Assembly: GCA_030583925.1 (NCBI GenBank)
Contig: CP129482.1
Coordinates: 3,410,001-3,474,000 of the forward strand
Direction: 5' to 3'
Source: Anaerolineales bacterium
GTDB lineage: Bacteria; Chloroflexota; Anaerolineae; Anaerolineales; Villigracilaceae
Length of the DNA: 64,000 nucleotides
How positions within the stretch are numbered: position 1 is the first letter of the stretch; each line of letters starts with the position of its first letter. The position numbers and the translations under genes are program-made. Below, piece by piece: positions 34,672 through 44,847 of the stretch. The notes under the pieces are model-generated. The model was not told the DNA's origin. It saw nothing but the letters and a program-made list of their open reading frames with translations, and ran no database searches.

Positions 34672-36192
34672 TTATGGAAGAGACAACATCCCAACGAGGT
34701 GATTCACCGCAGGAGCCATGAGGTTGAAGAACGGCGCGGGGTATAAACCGATCCAGAAGATGAGAAGAAGGAGCGGAACCATGGTGACGATCTCGCGCCA
34801 GTTGAGGTCGCGGATGGCGTGACCGTGTTTCTTCGTCTCTTCCACCACATCGCCTTGCGGACCGAGGAACATCTTTTGGAACAAGTAAAGCATGTATATC
34901 GCCGCCATGATGACGCCGAGCGCGGAGATCGCCGCAAACCAGACGTTGCCCCAGTAGAACACTCCGCTTTGTCCAGCGCCCCATGCGCCGAGCAAAATGG
35001 TGAACTCGCCCACAAATCCGTTCAGCCCAGGCAAGCCCATCGAAGAAAGGACAACGATGAGCATGATCGTTCCATACACAGGCGTGATCTTCCACAAGCC
35101 GCCATACACTTTGAACTCGCGCGTGTGCGTCTGTTCGTAGATCATGCCGACAAGCAAGAACAACGCGCCCGTGCTGACGCCGTGATTGATCATCTGCAAG
35201 ATGGCGCCTGAGATTCCTTCGGGGTTCAACGCGAACAGACCGAGCATCACAAAGCCCAAGTGGCTGACGGACGAATACGCGACCAGTTTCTTGATATCCG
35301 CTTGCGCGTATGAGACCGCTGCACCATAGATGATTCCGATGGTGGCGAGGAGGGCGATCCACGGCGCGGCGCGCAACGTCGCTTCGGGGAACAAGGGGAG
35401 GTTGAATCGCACGAAGCCGTAGGTTCCCAGCTTGAGGAGGACTCCCGCTAGGATGACCGAGCCAGCCGTCGGCGCTTCGACGTGCGCGTCGGGGAGCCAC
35501 GAGTGGAGGGGCCACATCGGCACTTTGATGGCGAACGCCGCGGCGAAAGCAATGAACAACAACCACTGAATGTTGGCTGGGATTCCGCCCTGCCGAATCA
35601 GGTCAGGGAGCGAGAACGTCCCGCCGTTGACGCCGAGCCACAGGATGGCAAGCAGCATCAAAATGGATCCCGCCATGGTGTAGAGGAAGAACTTGAGGGC
35701 GGAATAGATGCGGCGCGGTCCGCCCCAGATGCCGATGATGAAGTACATCGGCACGAGCGTGAATTCCCAGAAGATGTAGAAGAGGAAGAGGTCTTGCGCG
35801 AGGAACACGCCGTTCATGCCGATCTCGAGCAGGAGGAAGAAGATCATGTATTCTTTGACACGCTCTTCGACGGCGGTCCACGTGGACAAAATCGAAATCG
35901 GCGTGAGAAGCGTCGTCAACAGCACGAGCAGGACGCTCAAGCCGTCTATGCCGAGGTGATATTGGATGTTCCAACCCGCGACGGTGATCCAGTTATATTT
36001 TTCCACCAGTTGCAGGTTTGGGTCCGACGCTTTGAATAACGTCAATACCCAAAGCGAAATGACGAACGCCACCAGCGAGGTGACGAGAGCCGTCCAACGC
36101 AGGGTATTCCTATTTTCATTGGGGAGGAATAGCAATACCAAAATCCCCACCAGCGGGAAGAATATCAGAAGAGTTAGCGCAAAAGATTCCAT
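34672..36192 (-). CDS. nuoM: NADH-quinone oxidoreductase subunit M
   Basis: 506 residues from ATG 36192 (AGAGG upstream; an extension to 36225 is repeat-derived). Antiporter-like proton-translocating subunit. Helix-5 Glu in FLLLEIGMNGVFLAQDLFLFYIFWEFTLVPMYF, broken-helix Lys in AFAIKVPMWPLHSWLPDAHVEAPT, and QADIKKLVAYSSVSHLGFV. Flanked on both sides by period-7 arrays. Confidence 0.95.
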   Translation of the reverse strand: MESFALTLLIFFPLVGILVLLFLPNENRNTLRWTALVTSLVAFVISLWVLTLFKASDPNLQLVEKYNWITVAGWNIQYHLGIDGLSVLLVLLTTLLTPISILSTWTAVEERVKEYMIFFLLLEIGMNGVFLAQDLFLFYIFWEFTLVPMYFIIGIWGGPRRIYSALKFFLYTMAGSILMLLAILWLGVNGGTFSLPDLIRQGGIPANIQWLLFIAFAAAFAIKVPMWPLHSWLPDAHVEAPTAGSVILAGVLLKLGTYGFVRFNLPLFPEATLRAAPWIALLATIGIIYGAAVSYAQADIKKLVAYSSVSHLGFVMLGLFALNPEGISGAILQMINHGVSTGALFLLVGMIYEQTHTREFKVYGGLWKITPVYGTIMLIVVLSSMGLPGLNGFVGEFTILLGAWGAGQSGVFYWGNVWFAAISALGVIMAAIYMLYLFQKMFLGPQGDVVEETKKHGHAIRDLNWREIVTMVPLLLLIFWIGLYPAPFFNLMAPAVNHLVGMLSLP

Positions 36193-36205
36193 GTTCAATC
36201 CTCTA

Positions 36206-36268
36206 GGTCGCAAGTTGAGGGTCAAAGGTTGAAGGTCAGACGTTCGACTCGTGACCTTTGACCTGCGA
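36206..36268. repeat. period-7 inverted array between nuoL and nuoM
   Basis: GGTCGCA AGTTGAG GGTCAAA GGTTGAA GGTCAGA CGTTCGA CTCGTGA CCTTTGA CCTGCGA: nine 7-mers, the second half inverse to the first, filling the gap completely. Confidence 0.85.
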
Positions 36269-38449
36269 CTATTTCAAAATCAAATATCCAAGCATAAGGA
36301 CAACGCCCAACAAGATGGACAGCGCGTACGAACGCACGAATCCGTTCTGGACCTTGCGGAGGGTCGCCGATAAATTTTGAGACCACGTGCCCAAGCCGTT
36401 TGCGAACGCGTCGATGCCTTTTTGGTCGGCATAAAGGTTCAAGCCGATTTCGCTCACCCAGTTATACGTTGCCATAAGGACTTTCTCGTGGAACCAGTCG
36501 TGCCAGAAACGCCAGTCAATCACATCCGCGAGGAAATGCGAAATCTTGATATACGGTTGAATGACCAAAAGTTGATACAGTTCGTCAATCCACCACTTGC
36601 CGTTCATGCCCTTGAAGAGGAACCCAAGCGAGGTAAGCGGATCGTTCTGGTCTTTGACCATCGGTTTGCGTCCGTAGATTAACCACGAGATGACAAGCGC
36701 GAGCAACGCAAGAATGGTGGAAACGCCCGCGATCTGCAAATTCAACGGCAGCGATTCGACTTCGCCGAGCGTATGCTCCAGCCAGTGACCGAGATTGTGG
36801 AAGCCCTCGAACGGCAGGTTCAACGCGCCGCCCAAAACGGACAACACCGCCAGAATCATCAACGGGACGGTCATCACTTTCGGGCTTTCCTCCGCGTGCG
36901 CGGCGGCTTCGTGGCGCGCTTCGCCGAAGAACACCATCCAAATCTGGCGTCCCATGTAGAAGGCGGTGAAGAACGCGGCGACGGTCAACAGCCAGTAAAC
37001 GGTTTGGTTGTGCAAACTTGCATCGAGCAGAATCTCATCCTTCGACCAGAATCCCGCAAACGGAATGATTCCCGCCAGCGCGAGCGTACCCGCGACGTAT
37101 ACCCAGAACGTGACAGGCATCGTCTTACGGAGTCCGCCCATGTTGCGCATATCGCCTGGGTCGAACACCTCGCCATGACCCGTTGAAGTATGGTCATCGT
37201 GCGCGTCGTGTTCTCTTTCTTCTTTCTTCTTTCCAATCTTCCTCTTGCCCTTTGCTTCCTCATAGTGATGCGCATGTTCCGCATGATGATGCCCACGCTC
37301 CATGCCGAGGATCACCGAGCCAGCCGAGAGGAACAACAACGCTTTGAAGAACGCATGTGTGACGAGATGGAACATCCCCGCCACGTAGGCGCCCATGCCA
37401 ACCGCCGCGACCATGAACCCAAGTTGCGAGATGGTCGAGTATGCCAGCACTTTCTTGATGTCATATTGACCGACAGCGATCGTCGCGGCGAAGAGCGCGG
37501 TCGCCGCGCCGACGAGAGAAACGATCGTCTGCGCCTCATGCACAGACGAATACAACGGCGCGGAACGCGCGACGAGATACACGCCCGCCGTCACCATCGT
37601 CGCGGCGTGGATCAACGCCGAGACAGGCGTCGGTCCCGCCATTGCGTCGGGAAGCCAAACATACAAAGGAATCTGCGCCGATTTTCCCGCAACGCCTAAA
37701 AGAAAGAACAACGTGATCGCGACGATGATCCCCTCGTTGACTTCATGCACCTTGGCGAACACAGTATCGAACTGGAAACTGCCGAACGCCCAGAACATGG
37801 TGAAACCCGCAATGAGAAAACCGAAATCGCCGACGCGGTTGGCGACAAACGCTTTCACAGCGGCATTCGAGTTCGACCACGACGGGCGCGCAAGTAAATC
37901 CAATTCATACCAGAAGCCGACCAGCAGAAACGAACACAGCCCCACCCCCTCCCAACCGACGAACAACATCAAATACGAGTCGCCGCTGACGAGGATCATC
38001 ATCGAGGCGATGAACAGGTTGAGGAAAACGAAGAAGCGGCGGAACCGGCCCGGGTCCGATTTGAAGCGGACGTCTTCGTGCATGTATCCGATGGCGTAGA
38101 TGTGGATGAGAGTCCCGACGCCCGAAACGACCAGCATCATCATCGTGGATAACGAGTCGACGCGGAACGTCCAATCGAGGGATAACTTTCCGATGTGGAT
38201 CCACTCCGCGAGTTGCCAGCGCATCACTTCGCCGTGGGAGGCTGATACAGTCCATGCGAGCAGGACCGACACGACAAACGCCGCGCCCGAGGCGAGACTC
38301 GCCACCGCGCCGATCGTCCGCTCGCTGAACCTGCCGCCGAAGGCGATGTTGATCAGCAAGCCGATGACTGGGAAAAACACCAGCCATGGCGCTAAAAATA
38401 AAAATCCTGTGTTTGTAGTTTCGCTCAAAAGCATAATTTCAATTTCCAT
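36269..38449 (-). CDS. nuoL: NADH-quinone oxidoreductase subunit L
   Basis: 726 residues (ATG 38449; ATG 38434 is possible). Antiporter core plus the long lateral helix at the C-terminus. FVGWEGVGLCSFLLVGFW and GKSAQIPLYVWLPDAMAGPTPVSALIHAATMV hold the coupling residues. At about residues 385-430 there is an unusual His/Lys/Glu-rich soluble insertion (HHHAEHAHHYEEAKGKRK and on) between the discontinuous helix region and the next helix. Upstream is a 143-bp MITE. Confidence 0.95.
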   Translation of the reverse strand: MEIEIMLLSETTNTGFLFLAPWLVFFPVIGLLINIAFGGRFSERTIGAVASLASGAAFVVSVLLAWTVSASHGEVMRWQLAEWIHIGKLSLDWTFRVDSLSTMMMLVVSGVGTLIHIYAIGYMHEDVRFKSDPGRFRRFFVFLNLFIASMMILVSGDSYLMLFVGWEGVGLCSFLLVGFWYELDLLARPSWSNSNAAVKAFVANRVGDFGFLIAGFTMFWAFGSFQFDTVFAKVHEVNEGIIVAITLFFLLGVAGKSAQIPLYVWLPDAMAGPTPVSALIHAATMVTAGVYLVARSAPLYSSVHEAQTIVSLVGAATALFAATIAVGQYDIKKVLAYSTISQLGFMVAAVGMGAYVAGMFHLVTHAFFKALLFLSAGSVILGMERGHHHAEHAHHYEEAKGKRKIGKKKEEREHDAHDDHTSTGHGEVFDPGDMRNMGGLRKTMPVTFWVYVAGTLALAGIIPFAGFWSKDEILLDASLHNQTVYWLLTVAAFFTAFYMGRQIWMVFFGEARHEAAAHAEESPKVMTVPLMILAVLSVLGGALNLPFEGFHNLGHWLEHTLGEVESLPLNLQIAGVSTILALLALVISWLIYGRKPMVKDQNDPLTSLGFLFKGMNGKWWIDELYQLLVIQPYIKISHFLADVIDWRFWHDWFHEKVLMATYNWVSEIGLNLYADQKGIDAFANGLGTWSQNLSATLRKVQNGFVRSYALSILLGVVLMLGYLILK

Positions 38450-38457
38450 TTATCCAT

Positions 38458-38600
38458 CGTTGGTCGAGTAGCCTGAGCGGTTGTTACGAAGGCGTATCAA
38501 GACCACCAGTGTTCAAGAGTAAACTCGTTACAAGAATTTCTTTACGACATGTTGGTCTTGATACGACAGCGGACGATCACCGCTGTCTACTCGACCAACG
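38458..38600. mobile_element. 143-bp MITE between nuoK and nuoL
   Basis: The terminal inverted repeats CGTTGGTCGAGTAG (38458-38471) and CTACTCGACCAACG (38587-38600) enclose two further inverted segments (CGTATCAAGACCACC and GGTCTTGATACG) and a hairpin. No coding capacity. It lies inside the nuo operon. Confidence 0.85.
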
Positions 38601-38605
38601 AGGTT

Positions 38606-38926
38606 CTATCCCTTCATCGAACTCATCTGGTCTACGTCAATGCTCTTCTTCGTGCGGAAAATTTCCACGATCAACGCGAGACCTACGGCAACTTCAGCGG
38701 CGGCGACGGCGATCACGAAGAAGACGAAGATCTGTCCGTCGAACAAAGGTTTGCCTGCCGCGATCTCGTGTGCGCGCGCGAACGCTACAAAAGCAAGGTT
38801 CGCCGAGTTCAGCATCAATTCAATGGACATGAAAATGATGAGCGCGTTGCGCCGGATCAACACACCGGTCACGCCGATCGTGAATAGAATGGCGGACAGG
38901 ACGACGTAATATTCAACAGGGATCAT
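38606..38926 (-). CDS. nuoK: NADH-quinone oxidoreductase subunit K
   Basis: 106 residues, three helices. The conserved membrane glutamates are in [15 protein letters not shown] and [15 protein letters not shown]. It overlaps the nuoJ stop by one base (TAATG), indicating translational coupling. Confidence 0.95.
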   Translation of the reverse strand: MIPVEYYVVLSAILFTIGVTGVLIRRNALIIFMSIELMLNSANLAFVAFARAHEIAAGKPLFDGQIFVFFVIAVAAAEVAVGLALIVEIFRTKKSIDVDQMSSMKG

Positions 38927-39447
38927 TAGTTCCTCTCCCCTTTCTCTTTTTTCGTCAACACGATCGCGCCGACCATAGCCGCTAACAGCAAAATGGATAC
39001 GATCTCGAACGGCAGTAAATAATCGGAAAACAGCGCAACGCCCAGTTGTTGTAGATTTTCCGTCGCGTTGATCGCCTCCTCCGGTGGAAGGACATTGCCT
39101 GCGGGGCGGGCTTTGATCACGAGCAGGTAGATCGTTTCAAGAGCCAGAAGCGCGGACAGCGTTATCGGCAGGATGAAGGTGCGCCAACTCTGACGACCGG
39201 GAATAGCGTCCGCGCCGAGCAACATGATGACGAACAGGAACAACACCATGATCGCGCCGGCATACACAGTCACTTGCGCCATGGCAATGAACGGCGCGCC
39301 GAGCAATAGATAAAACACCGCCACCGTGACGAGGTTCAGCACGAGATACAACGCCGAATATACCGCGTTACGGCTGAGCAACATCCCCAACGCAGAGGCG
39401 ATGGCGATGAGCGCAAGGAGTAAAAAGAGGGCAAGGTCGAGGGTCAT
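38926..39447 (-). CDS. nuoJ: NADH-quinone oxidoreductase subunit J
   Basis: 173 residues from ATG 39447 ([19 protein letters not shown]), five helices. The [30 protein letters not shown] helix is the pi-bulge TM3 signature. The longer frame to 39486 is encoded by an octamer repeat and is rejected. Confidence 0.93.
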   Translation of the reverse strand: MTLDLALFLLLALIAIASALGMLLSRNAVYSALYLVLNLVTVAVFYLLLGAPFIAMAQVTVYAGAIMVLFLFVIMLLGADAIPGRQSWRTFILPITLSALLALETIYLLVIKARPAGNVLPPEEAINATENLQQLGVALFSDYLLPFEIVSILLLAAMVGAIVLTKKEKGERN

Positions 39448-39454
39448 AATGGCT

Positions 39455-39523
39455 GTAAACACGTAAACAGGTACACAGGTAAACACGTTTCTGGTCTGCG
39501 TGTGTACCTGTTTGCCTGTCTAC
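39455..39523. repeat. period-8 inverted array between nuoI and nuoJ
   Basis: GTAAACAC GTAAACAG GTACACAG GTAAACAC, then a spacer and GTGTGTAC CTGTTTGC CTGTCTAC: octamers with an inverted second half. Same word family as 62854-62931. Confidence 0.85.
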
Positions 39524-40042
39524 CTAATCCTTAGGATTCTCCATCTCCGGCACCGACCGTGTGAACACATTCGGTTCCACTTTTTGCGGGGTCAGCATCG
39601 CGGAGGCAGGCACAGGTTGAAGCAACATATCCTTTGTATAGATCGCCGAACGGCGGTCGTAATACGATAGTTCGTAATTATCGCCGAGGGTGATCGCTTC
39701 CGTAGGGCAAGCATCTTCGCAGTAGCCGCAGTAGATACAACGGAGCATGTTGATCTCGTAGGTGGAGGCATAGCGTTCACCCGGCGAGAAGCGTTTCTCG
39801 TCCGTGTTTTCGGCGGCTTCCACGAAGATCGCGTCCGCAGGGCAGGCGGCGGCGCACAATGAACAACCAATACACTTTTCGAGACCATTGTCGTAACGGT
39901 TCAAGACGTGCCGCCCACGGAAGCGTTGGCGAACGGGACGCTTCTCCTCGGGATATTGGATCGTCACGGGCTTTTCGAACATGGATTTGAACGTCGTCCA
40001 AAGCCCGCGGAAGAGTTCAACGACAGGCTCAAGCGCGTTCAT
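39524..40042 (-). CDS. nuoI: NADH-quinone oxidoreductase subunit I
   Basis: 172 residues. Peripheral-arm ferredoxin subunit with two [4Fe-4S] motifs: C57/C60/C63 with C67 (CIGCSLCAAACP) and C102/C105/C108 with C112 (CIYCGYCEDACP), forming clusters N6a and N6b. Its start overlaps the nuoH end by 14 bp. A roughly 30-residue C-terminal tail rich in Pro is typical of some clades. Confidence 0.95.
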   Translation of the reverse strand: MNALEPVVELFRGLWTTFKSMFEKPVTIQYPEEKRPVRQRFRGRHVLNRYDNGLEKCIGCSLCAAACPADAIFVEAAENTDEKRFSPGERYASTYEINMLRCIYCGYCEDACPTEAITLGDNYELSYYDRRSAIYTKDMLLQPVPASAMLTPQKVEPNVFTRSVPEMENPKD

Positions 40043-41150
40043 ACGAAAGTCTCCTCAAGGTTCGATAAAGTTCAATCACCGGTATAAAAAACAAAACAAC
40101 GGATGAAGCGGGAATGAACCACATCCACAGCTGATTCCCTGTCATATCCGCAAGCAAAATCCCAACGGCGGTGAGGAACACCGTCGCCAGTGAAACAGGC
40201 AAAAGTACCTTCCAGCCAAACGACATCAGCCGGTCATAGCGGAAGCGGGGCCACGTGGCGCGTACCCAGATCATGGCAAATAGTAATATGAAAATTTTGA
40301 TGAACATATAAACGGGTCCGAGCAGTGGGTATTGATCCACACCCGGTCCGAGATAGCCGCCGAAGAAAAACACCGCCAGCACCGCGCAGATCACGATCAT
40401 CTTTTGGTATTCCGCCATGAAGAACAATGCGAACTTCATGCCCGAATATTCCGCGTGATAACCCGCGGTCAGTTCCTGTTCGGCTTCGGGCATATCGAAC
40501 GGCGCGCGGTTCACTTCGGCGAGGGTGGCGATCCAAAAGATCAACGCGCCGACCGGCTGATAGACCACGAACCACATCGGACGCTGCGCTTCGACGATCT
40601 CGACCATGCTCATTGAATTTGCGAGCAGAATAACGGGAATTAACGAAATGCCGAGCGCCAATTCATATGAGATCATTTGCGCGGTCGAGCGCATACCACC
40701 GAGCATCGCGTATTTGCTGTTCGACGACCAACCCGCCAGCACAATCCCGTAGACGGCGACTGAAGCGATGGCAGTGAAATACAACACGCCCACGTTGATG
40801 TCCGCGAGGTAAAGATTGATCTCGCGCCCGAATAGGTTGATCGAGGTCCCCAATGGGATGATCGCAGCGATGATAATGGACGGAACCATCGTTAGGATCG
40901 GGGCAAGGAAGAACACAAATTTATACGCTTTCGCCGGTGAGAGTTCCTCTTTGAAAATCAATTTAATGGCGTCAGCGATCGGCTGTAATAAACCGAACGG
41001 ACCTGCGCGGTTCGGTCCGACGCGGGTCTGAATGCGCGCCAACGCGCGGCGCTCATAATACGTCAGATAGGCAAACCCGCCCAACAGCGCGAAGATCCAA
41101 ATCAACGCCTTGATAAACCACTCGAGCCACAAAGTCCAATCCGAGATCAT
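40029..41150 (-). CDS. nuoH: NADH-quinone oxidoreductase subunit H
   Basis: 373 residues, eight helices. It forms the quinone chamber: YERRALARIQTRVGPNRAGPFGLLQPIADAIKL and EVNRAPFDMPEAEQELTAGYHAEYSGMKF are signature loops with the conserved Glu and Arg. ATGA overlap with nuoG. Confidence 0.96.
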   Translation of the reverse strand: MISDWTLWLEWFIKALIWIFALLGGFAYLTYYERRALARIQTRVGPNRAGPFGLLQPIADAIKLIFKEELSPAKAYKFVFFLAPILTMVPSIIIAAIIPLGTSINLFGREINLYLADINVGVLYFTAIASVAVYGIVLAGWSSNSKYAMLGGMRSTAQMISYELALGISLIPVILLANSMSMVEIVEAQRPMWFVVYQPVGALIFWIATLAEVNRAPFDMPEAEQELTAGYHAEYSGMKFALFFMAEYQKMIVICAVLAVFFFGGYLGPGVDQYPLLGPVYMFIKIFILLFAMIWVRATWPRFRYDRLMSFGWKVLLPVSLATVFLTAVGILLADMTGNQLWMWFIPASSVVLFFIPVIELYRTLRRLSYERA

Positions 41151-43597
41151 GCTTTCACCTTCACTGCCACAGGCTCGCGGATCGCGATGCCCATCGAACG
41201 CGGCACCAGCGCGACACCCTCGTCAATCGAATCGTCCAACTTCACCACAGCCGCGCCGCTCGTGCCGTTGAAACTCACATTCACGGTTTGCCCCGCGCTC
41301 AAGCCGAGACGCGCCGCCGCATCGGGATGCAAACTCACACTCGCCGCGCCGATCCGCTCATGCAATAACTCAGCCGACATCAACGTCGTACCGCGATGGT
41401 ACAACTTGTTGACCGGCACCGCAAGCAATTCTTTCTCTTTCGGATGTGGAACCGCTTCTCTCTCGACCCTCGGTATGCTCACCCGTTCCCCACGCGTTGT
41501 CGCCGCCGACAGGTGTACGCCCAACCCGTGTTTGTTCTCGTACGTTGTGCCACCGTAGTACATGTCGCCGCGCCCGACGATGGGGAACTGTTCCCGCACT
41601 TCCGCGAGTTTGGCATAATCCAAACCTTCGAACGACTTCACCGTTTCAGCGAGCAAATCGAACACCACCGAAGCGGAAGTGCCTTCGAGGATGACGCCCA
41701 TGTGCCGCGCGATCTGCGAGGTGATCGCAAAATCGGGCTTTGACTCACCCGTCACCGGCACAGCGGGATAGAACCTCTGCACGCGCCGCTCACCGGATGT
41801 GAGCGTCCCTTCGCGTTCGGTGAACGCTTGGGCGGGCAAAACCACATCCGCAATTTCGGTCGTTGCGGTTTCCATCACATCCTGCACCGCGACGAACTCC
41901 GCTTCGGCAAGCGCTTTTGCGAGTTTCGGGTCGTCGTTTACGGGGTCAGCCCCAACGATATACACCGACTTGCCTTTCAACGCTTTCGCCAGACCGTCCT
42001 CAACAGCGAAGCCCATCTCCCACGCGCCCTGGTCGTTCGCGCGCTCCCACACGCCGATGAGTCCGTTGTTGGGTTTGCCAACGAAGCCGTTATCGTTCAA
42101 TACTTTGGCGCACGCGGTCGCGAGACTTTGCGAGCCAGCCACGCCGAGTCCTTCGCTGCCATACAAGATGACCGCGTTTTCGGCTTTCAACAACGCCTCT
42201 CCAGCCTCGCTCTTCTTCGCCAAATCATGGATCGCTTTCGCTTCGTTGCCATATTCATAGCGTTCAGTGAACGATGCGAATTTATCGAGTTTGGTCTCAC
42301 GCGGGTTCAACACGATCAACGTCGCGCCGCGTTCTTTCGCTTGCTTCACGCGTAGATACCAGATCGGCGCTTCTTGGTACAAGTCGGAAGCCACGACGAC
42401 GATGGCTGTCCCCTTCCCCATCGCGCCGAAGTTCGTACCGACGCTCACGCCAACGAGCGATGTCAATTCGCCGCCCGCCATGTGCGAATACAAGTACGCC
42501 TTTCCACCCGCGTGGTCGGTAAGCGTTTTCAGGTTGTACAGGTCTTCGTTAGAAAGTCTTCCCGAAGCCAGCACAACAAAATTTTTCTTGGCTTTGAAGA
42601 AATTTTCGGCGGCAAGTTTGGTGGCGGCATCCCATGACGCGCGCGCTAATTTTTTGTCCTTGCGGATGAGCGGCTTCGATAGCCGCGTCTCGCCTTCCGC
42701 GTAGTGATATGCAAAACGACCTTTATCGCAGATCCAGATCTCGTTCACTTCTTCGTTCTGGCGGGGCATCACGCGCTTGACGACGATCTCACCGTCCGTT
42801 TGGGCTTCGCGGCGCGTATTCAAGGTGGTGTTGCATCCGACGGGGCATTGCGTACAAATCGAAGGAGAGGCGTCCAACTCCCACGGGCGGGCGCCGAAGC
42901 GGAAGTCTACGGTGGTCAACGCGCCGACGGGGCAGATGTCGGTGGTGTTGCCGGAGAAAACTGAATCAAACCCGGGGTCCGAAGAAGAAACGATCTGCAT
43001 CGTGCGTCCGCGTTGGTCGAATTCGAGAACTGCATCCCCCGCGATCTCATCCTGAAAGCGGATACAACGCGCGCACTGGATACAGCGTTCCTGATCGAGA
43101 AAAATTAATTCGCCCAGCGGTTTTTGTTTCGCAAGATGCATTTTCTCATCGTAGAGGAAGCGGCTCTTGCCGGGACCATGCTCCATGGTGAGATTCTGCA
43201 ACGGACACTCGCCGCCCTTGTCACAGACGGGGCAATCGAGCGGGTGCGAAGTGAGCAAAAATTCGAGATTACCCTTTTGCCCCTCGTTCGCCTTTGCGGA
43301 TTGGGTCAGCACAACCATGCCTTCTTCGGCTTTGTTCGTGCAGGCGGTTTCGAGTTTGGGCATAAATTGGATCTTCGGCGCGCCGTTCTCCATCACGAAT
43401 TCCCCCGTGGCGCGATCGCGCATGGGACGTCCAATCTCCACAAGGCACATGCGGCACATGCCGACCGGTTCAAGTTTCGGGTGATGACAAAATACAGGAA
43501 TATCAATGCCCGCCAGTTTGGCGGCATCCACTACGTTCAGTCCTTCGGGAACGGTGACTTGTTTTTCGTTGATCGTAAGAGTGACTTGTTTACTCAT
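41147..43597 (-). CDS. nuoG: NADH-quinone oxidoreductase subunit G
   Basis: 816 residues from ATG 43597 (MSKQVTLTINEKQVTVPEG); the 75-residue upstream extension is a shadow of nuoF. An N-terminal [2Fe-2S] ferredoxin domain (CHHPKLEPVGMCRMCLVEIG) is followed by the His-Cys [4Fe-4S] motif HPLDCPVCDKGGEC, a two-cluster ferredoxin segment (CIQCARCIRFQDE), the N7-like CTQCPVGCNT, and a molybdopterin-oxidoreductase-like domain with a C-terminal dinucleotide-binding fold (VSLHPDAAARLGLSAGQ). ATGA overlaps at both ends. Confidence 0.95.
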   Translation of the reverse strand: MSKQVTLTINEKQVTVPEGLNVVDAAKLAGIDIPVFCHHPKLEPVGMCRMCLVEIGRPMRDRATGEFVMENGAPKIQFMPKLETACTNKAEEGMVVLTQSAKANEGQKGNLEFLLTSHPLDCPVCDKGGECPLQNLTMEHGPGKSRFLYDEKMHLAKQKPLGELIFLDQERCIQCARCIRFQDEIAGDAVLEFDQRGRTMQIVSSSDPGFDSVFSGNTTDICPVGALTTVDFRFGARPWELDASPSICTQCPVGCNTTLNTRREAQTDGEIVVKRVMPRQNEEVNEIWICDKGRFAYHYAEGETRLSKPLIRKDKKLARASWDAATKLAAENFFKAKKNFVVLASGRLSNEDLYNLKTLTDHAGGKAYLYSHMAGGELTSLVGVSVGTNFGAMGKGTAIVVVASDLYQEAPIWYLRVKQAKERGATLIVLNPRETKLDKFASFTERYEYGNEAKAIHDLAKKSEAGEALLKAENAVILYGSEGLGVAGSQSLATACAKVLNDNGFVGKPNNGLIGVWERANDQGAWEMGFAVEDGLAKALKGKSVYIVGADPVNDDPKLAKALAEAEFVAVQDVMETATTEIADVVLPAQAFTEREGTLTSGERRVQRFYPAVPVTGESKPDFAITSQIARHMGVILEGTSASVVFDLLAETVKSFEGLDYAKLAEVREQFPIVGRGDMYYGGTTYENKHGLGVHLSAATTRGERVSIPRVEREAVPHPKEKELLAVPVNKLYHRGTTLMSAELLHERIGAASVSLHPDAAARLGLSAGQTVNVSFNGTSGAAVVKLDDSIDEGVALVPRSMGIAIREPVAVKVKA

Positions 43598-44847
43598 GAT
43601 TCTTTTACCGCGGTATCGAAATCTTTTCTGAAACGCTCGATACCCGACACCACCGCCATTGTGGAGAATTCGCCCAGCGCGCACAAACATTTTCCTTGCA
43701 TTTGTTTGGCGACGTTCAAGAGCAAATCCACGTCCGCTTTGGTCGCGTCGCCGCTGTGAATGCGTTCGGTGAGATGCGACATCCAGTAGGTGCCTTCGCG
43801 ACAGGGCGTGCATTTGCCGCACGATTCGTGTTTGAAGAAATGGACGGTCTTGTTGATGAGCCAGTCCATCGAAACGGTGTCGTCAACCACAATGATAGAA
43901 GCAGATCCAAGTTCGGATTTGAGCGTGCGGACGTTGGCATAGTCCATCGGGGTATCGAGAACTTTTTCATCATCCACAAGAATTAGCGAAGAGGACGCGC
44001 CAGCAGGCATGATCGCTTTGACCGTACGCGAATCTTGCACGCCGCCGCCATATTTGTAGATCAAGTCGCGGAAGGTTACGCCGAACGGCAGTTCATAATT
44101 GCCCGGCTTGCGGACGCGCCCGGAAAGTGAAAAAATCTTCACGCCGGGGCTATCCGCAGTGCCCATCGCCTTGTACCATTCCGCGCCATTCGTCAGAATC
44201 ATCGGCACGTTGGTAAAAGTCTCGACGTTGTTGATGATGGTCGGCTTGCCGTATAACCCAACCGCAGGCGGAAACGGCGGACGCACGCGCGGCTGTCCGC
44301 GTTTGCCTTCGAGCGATTCAAGCAACGCCGTTTCTTCGCCACAGATGTACGCGCCCGCGCCGAGATGTGTGTAGATGCGGAGCGAGTAATCTGTGCCGAA
44401 CAATTTGTCGCCGAGAAAACCCGCTTCTTCCATCTCAGCGATCTTTTCATCGAGAGACGCGCCCAATTCCCAGAATTCGCCGCGCAGATAAACATACGCC
44501 GCGTTGGCGCCGACCGCATAACAGCCAATCGCAAGCCCTTCCAAGAATTGGAACGGATTCCCCTCCATGATCTCGCGGTCCTTGAACGTGCCCGGCTCAG
44601 ATTCATCTGCATTTGCTACAACGTAATGGGGCCAGTTCTTGTTGTCAATGAACGACCACTTCATGCCCGTCGGGAACCCCGCCCCTCCGCGTCCGCGCAG
44701 ACCCGAGTTCTTGACCACGTCGGTCACTTCGTTGGGCTTCATTTTGGTCACCGCGTTCTGGAACGCGGCAAACCCGCCATTCTTTTTATAGACGGAGAGT
44801 TCATGGATGTCGGGTATTTCTCGGTGTCGTAAAAGAATATGCGGCAT
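43594..44847 (-). CDS. nuoF: NADH-quinone oxidoreductase subunit F
   Basis: 417 residues. Binds NADH and FMN: GLRGRGGAGFPTGMKW and VVANADESEPGTFKDREIM are the Rossmann/FMN motifs, GAGAYICGEETALLESLEG follows, and the N3 cluster ligands are in ESCGKCTPCREG plus a late CLCALG. Starts on the nuoE stop (TAATG). Confidence 0.96.
   Translation of the reverse strand: MPHILLRHREIPDIHELSVYKKNGGFAAFQNAVTKMKPNEVTDVVKNSGLRGRGGAGFPTGMKWSFIDNKNWPHYVVANADESEPGTFKDREIMEGNPFQFLEGLAIGCYAVGANAAYVYLRGEFWELGASLDEKIAEMEEAGFLGDKLFGTDYSLRIYTHLGAGAYICGEETALLESLEGKRGQPRVRPPFPPAVGLYGKPTIINNVETFTNVPMILTNGAEWYKAMGTADSPGVKIFSLSGRVRKPGNYELPFGVTFRDLIYKYGGGVQDSRTVKAIMPAGASSSLILVDDEKVLDTPMDYANVRTLKSELGSASIIVVDDTVSMDWLINKTVHFFKHESCGKCTPCREGTYWMSHLTERIHSGDATKADVDLLLNVAKQMQGKCLCALGEFSTMAVVSGIERFRKDFDTAVKES

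Noticed and set aside
43598..43822. 75-residue N-terminal extension of NuoG
   Set aside because: It is a shadow frame of nuoF; the ATGA overlap at 43597 is the standard start.
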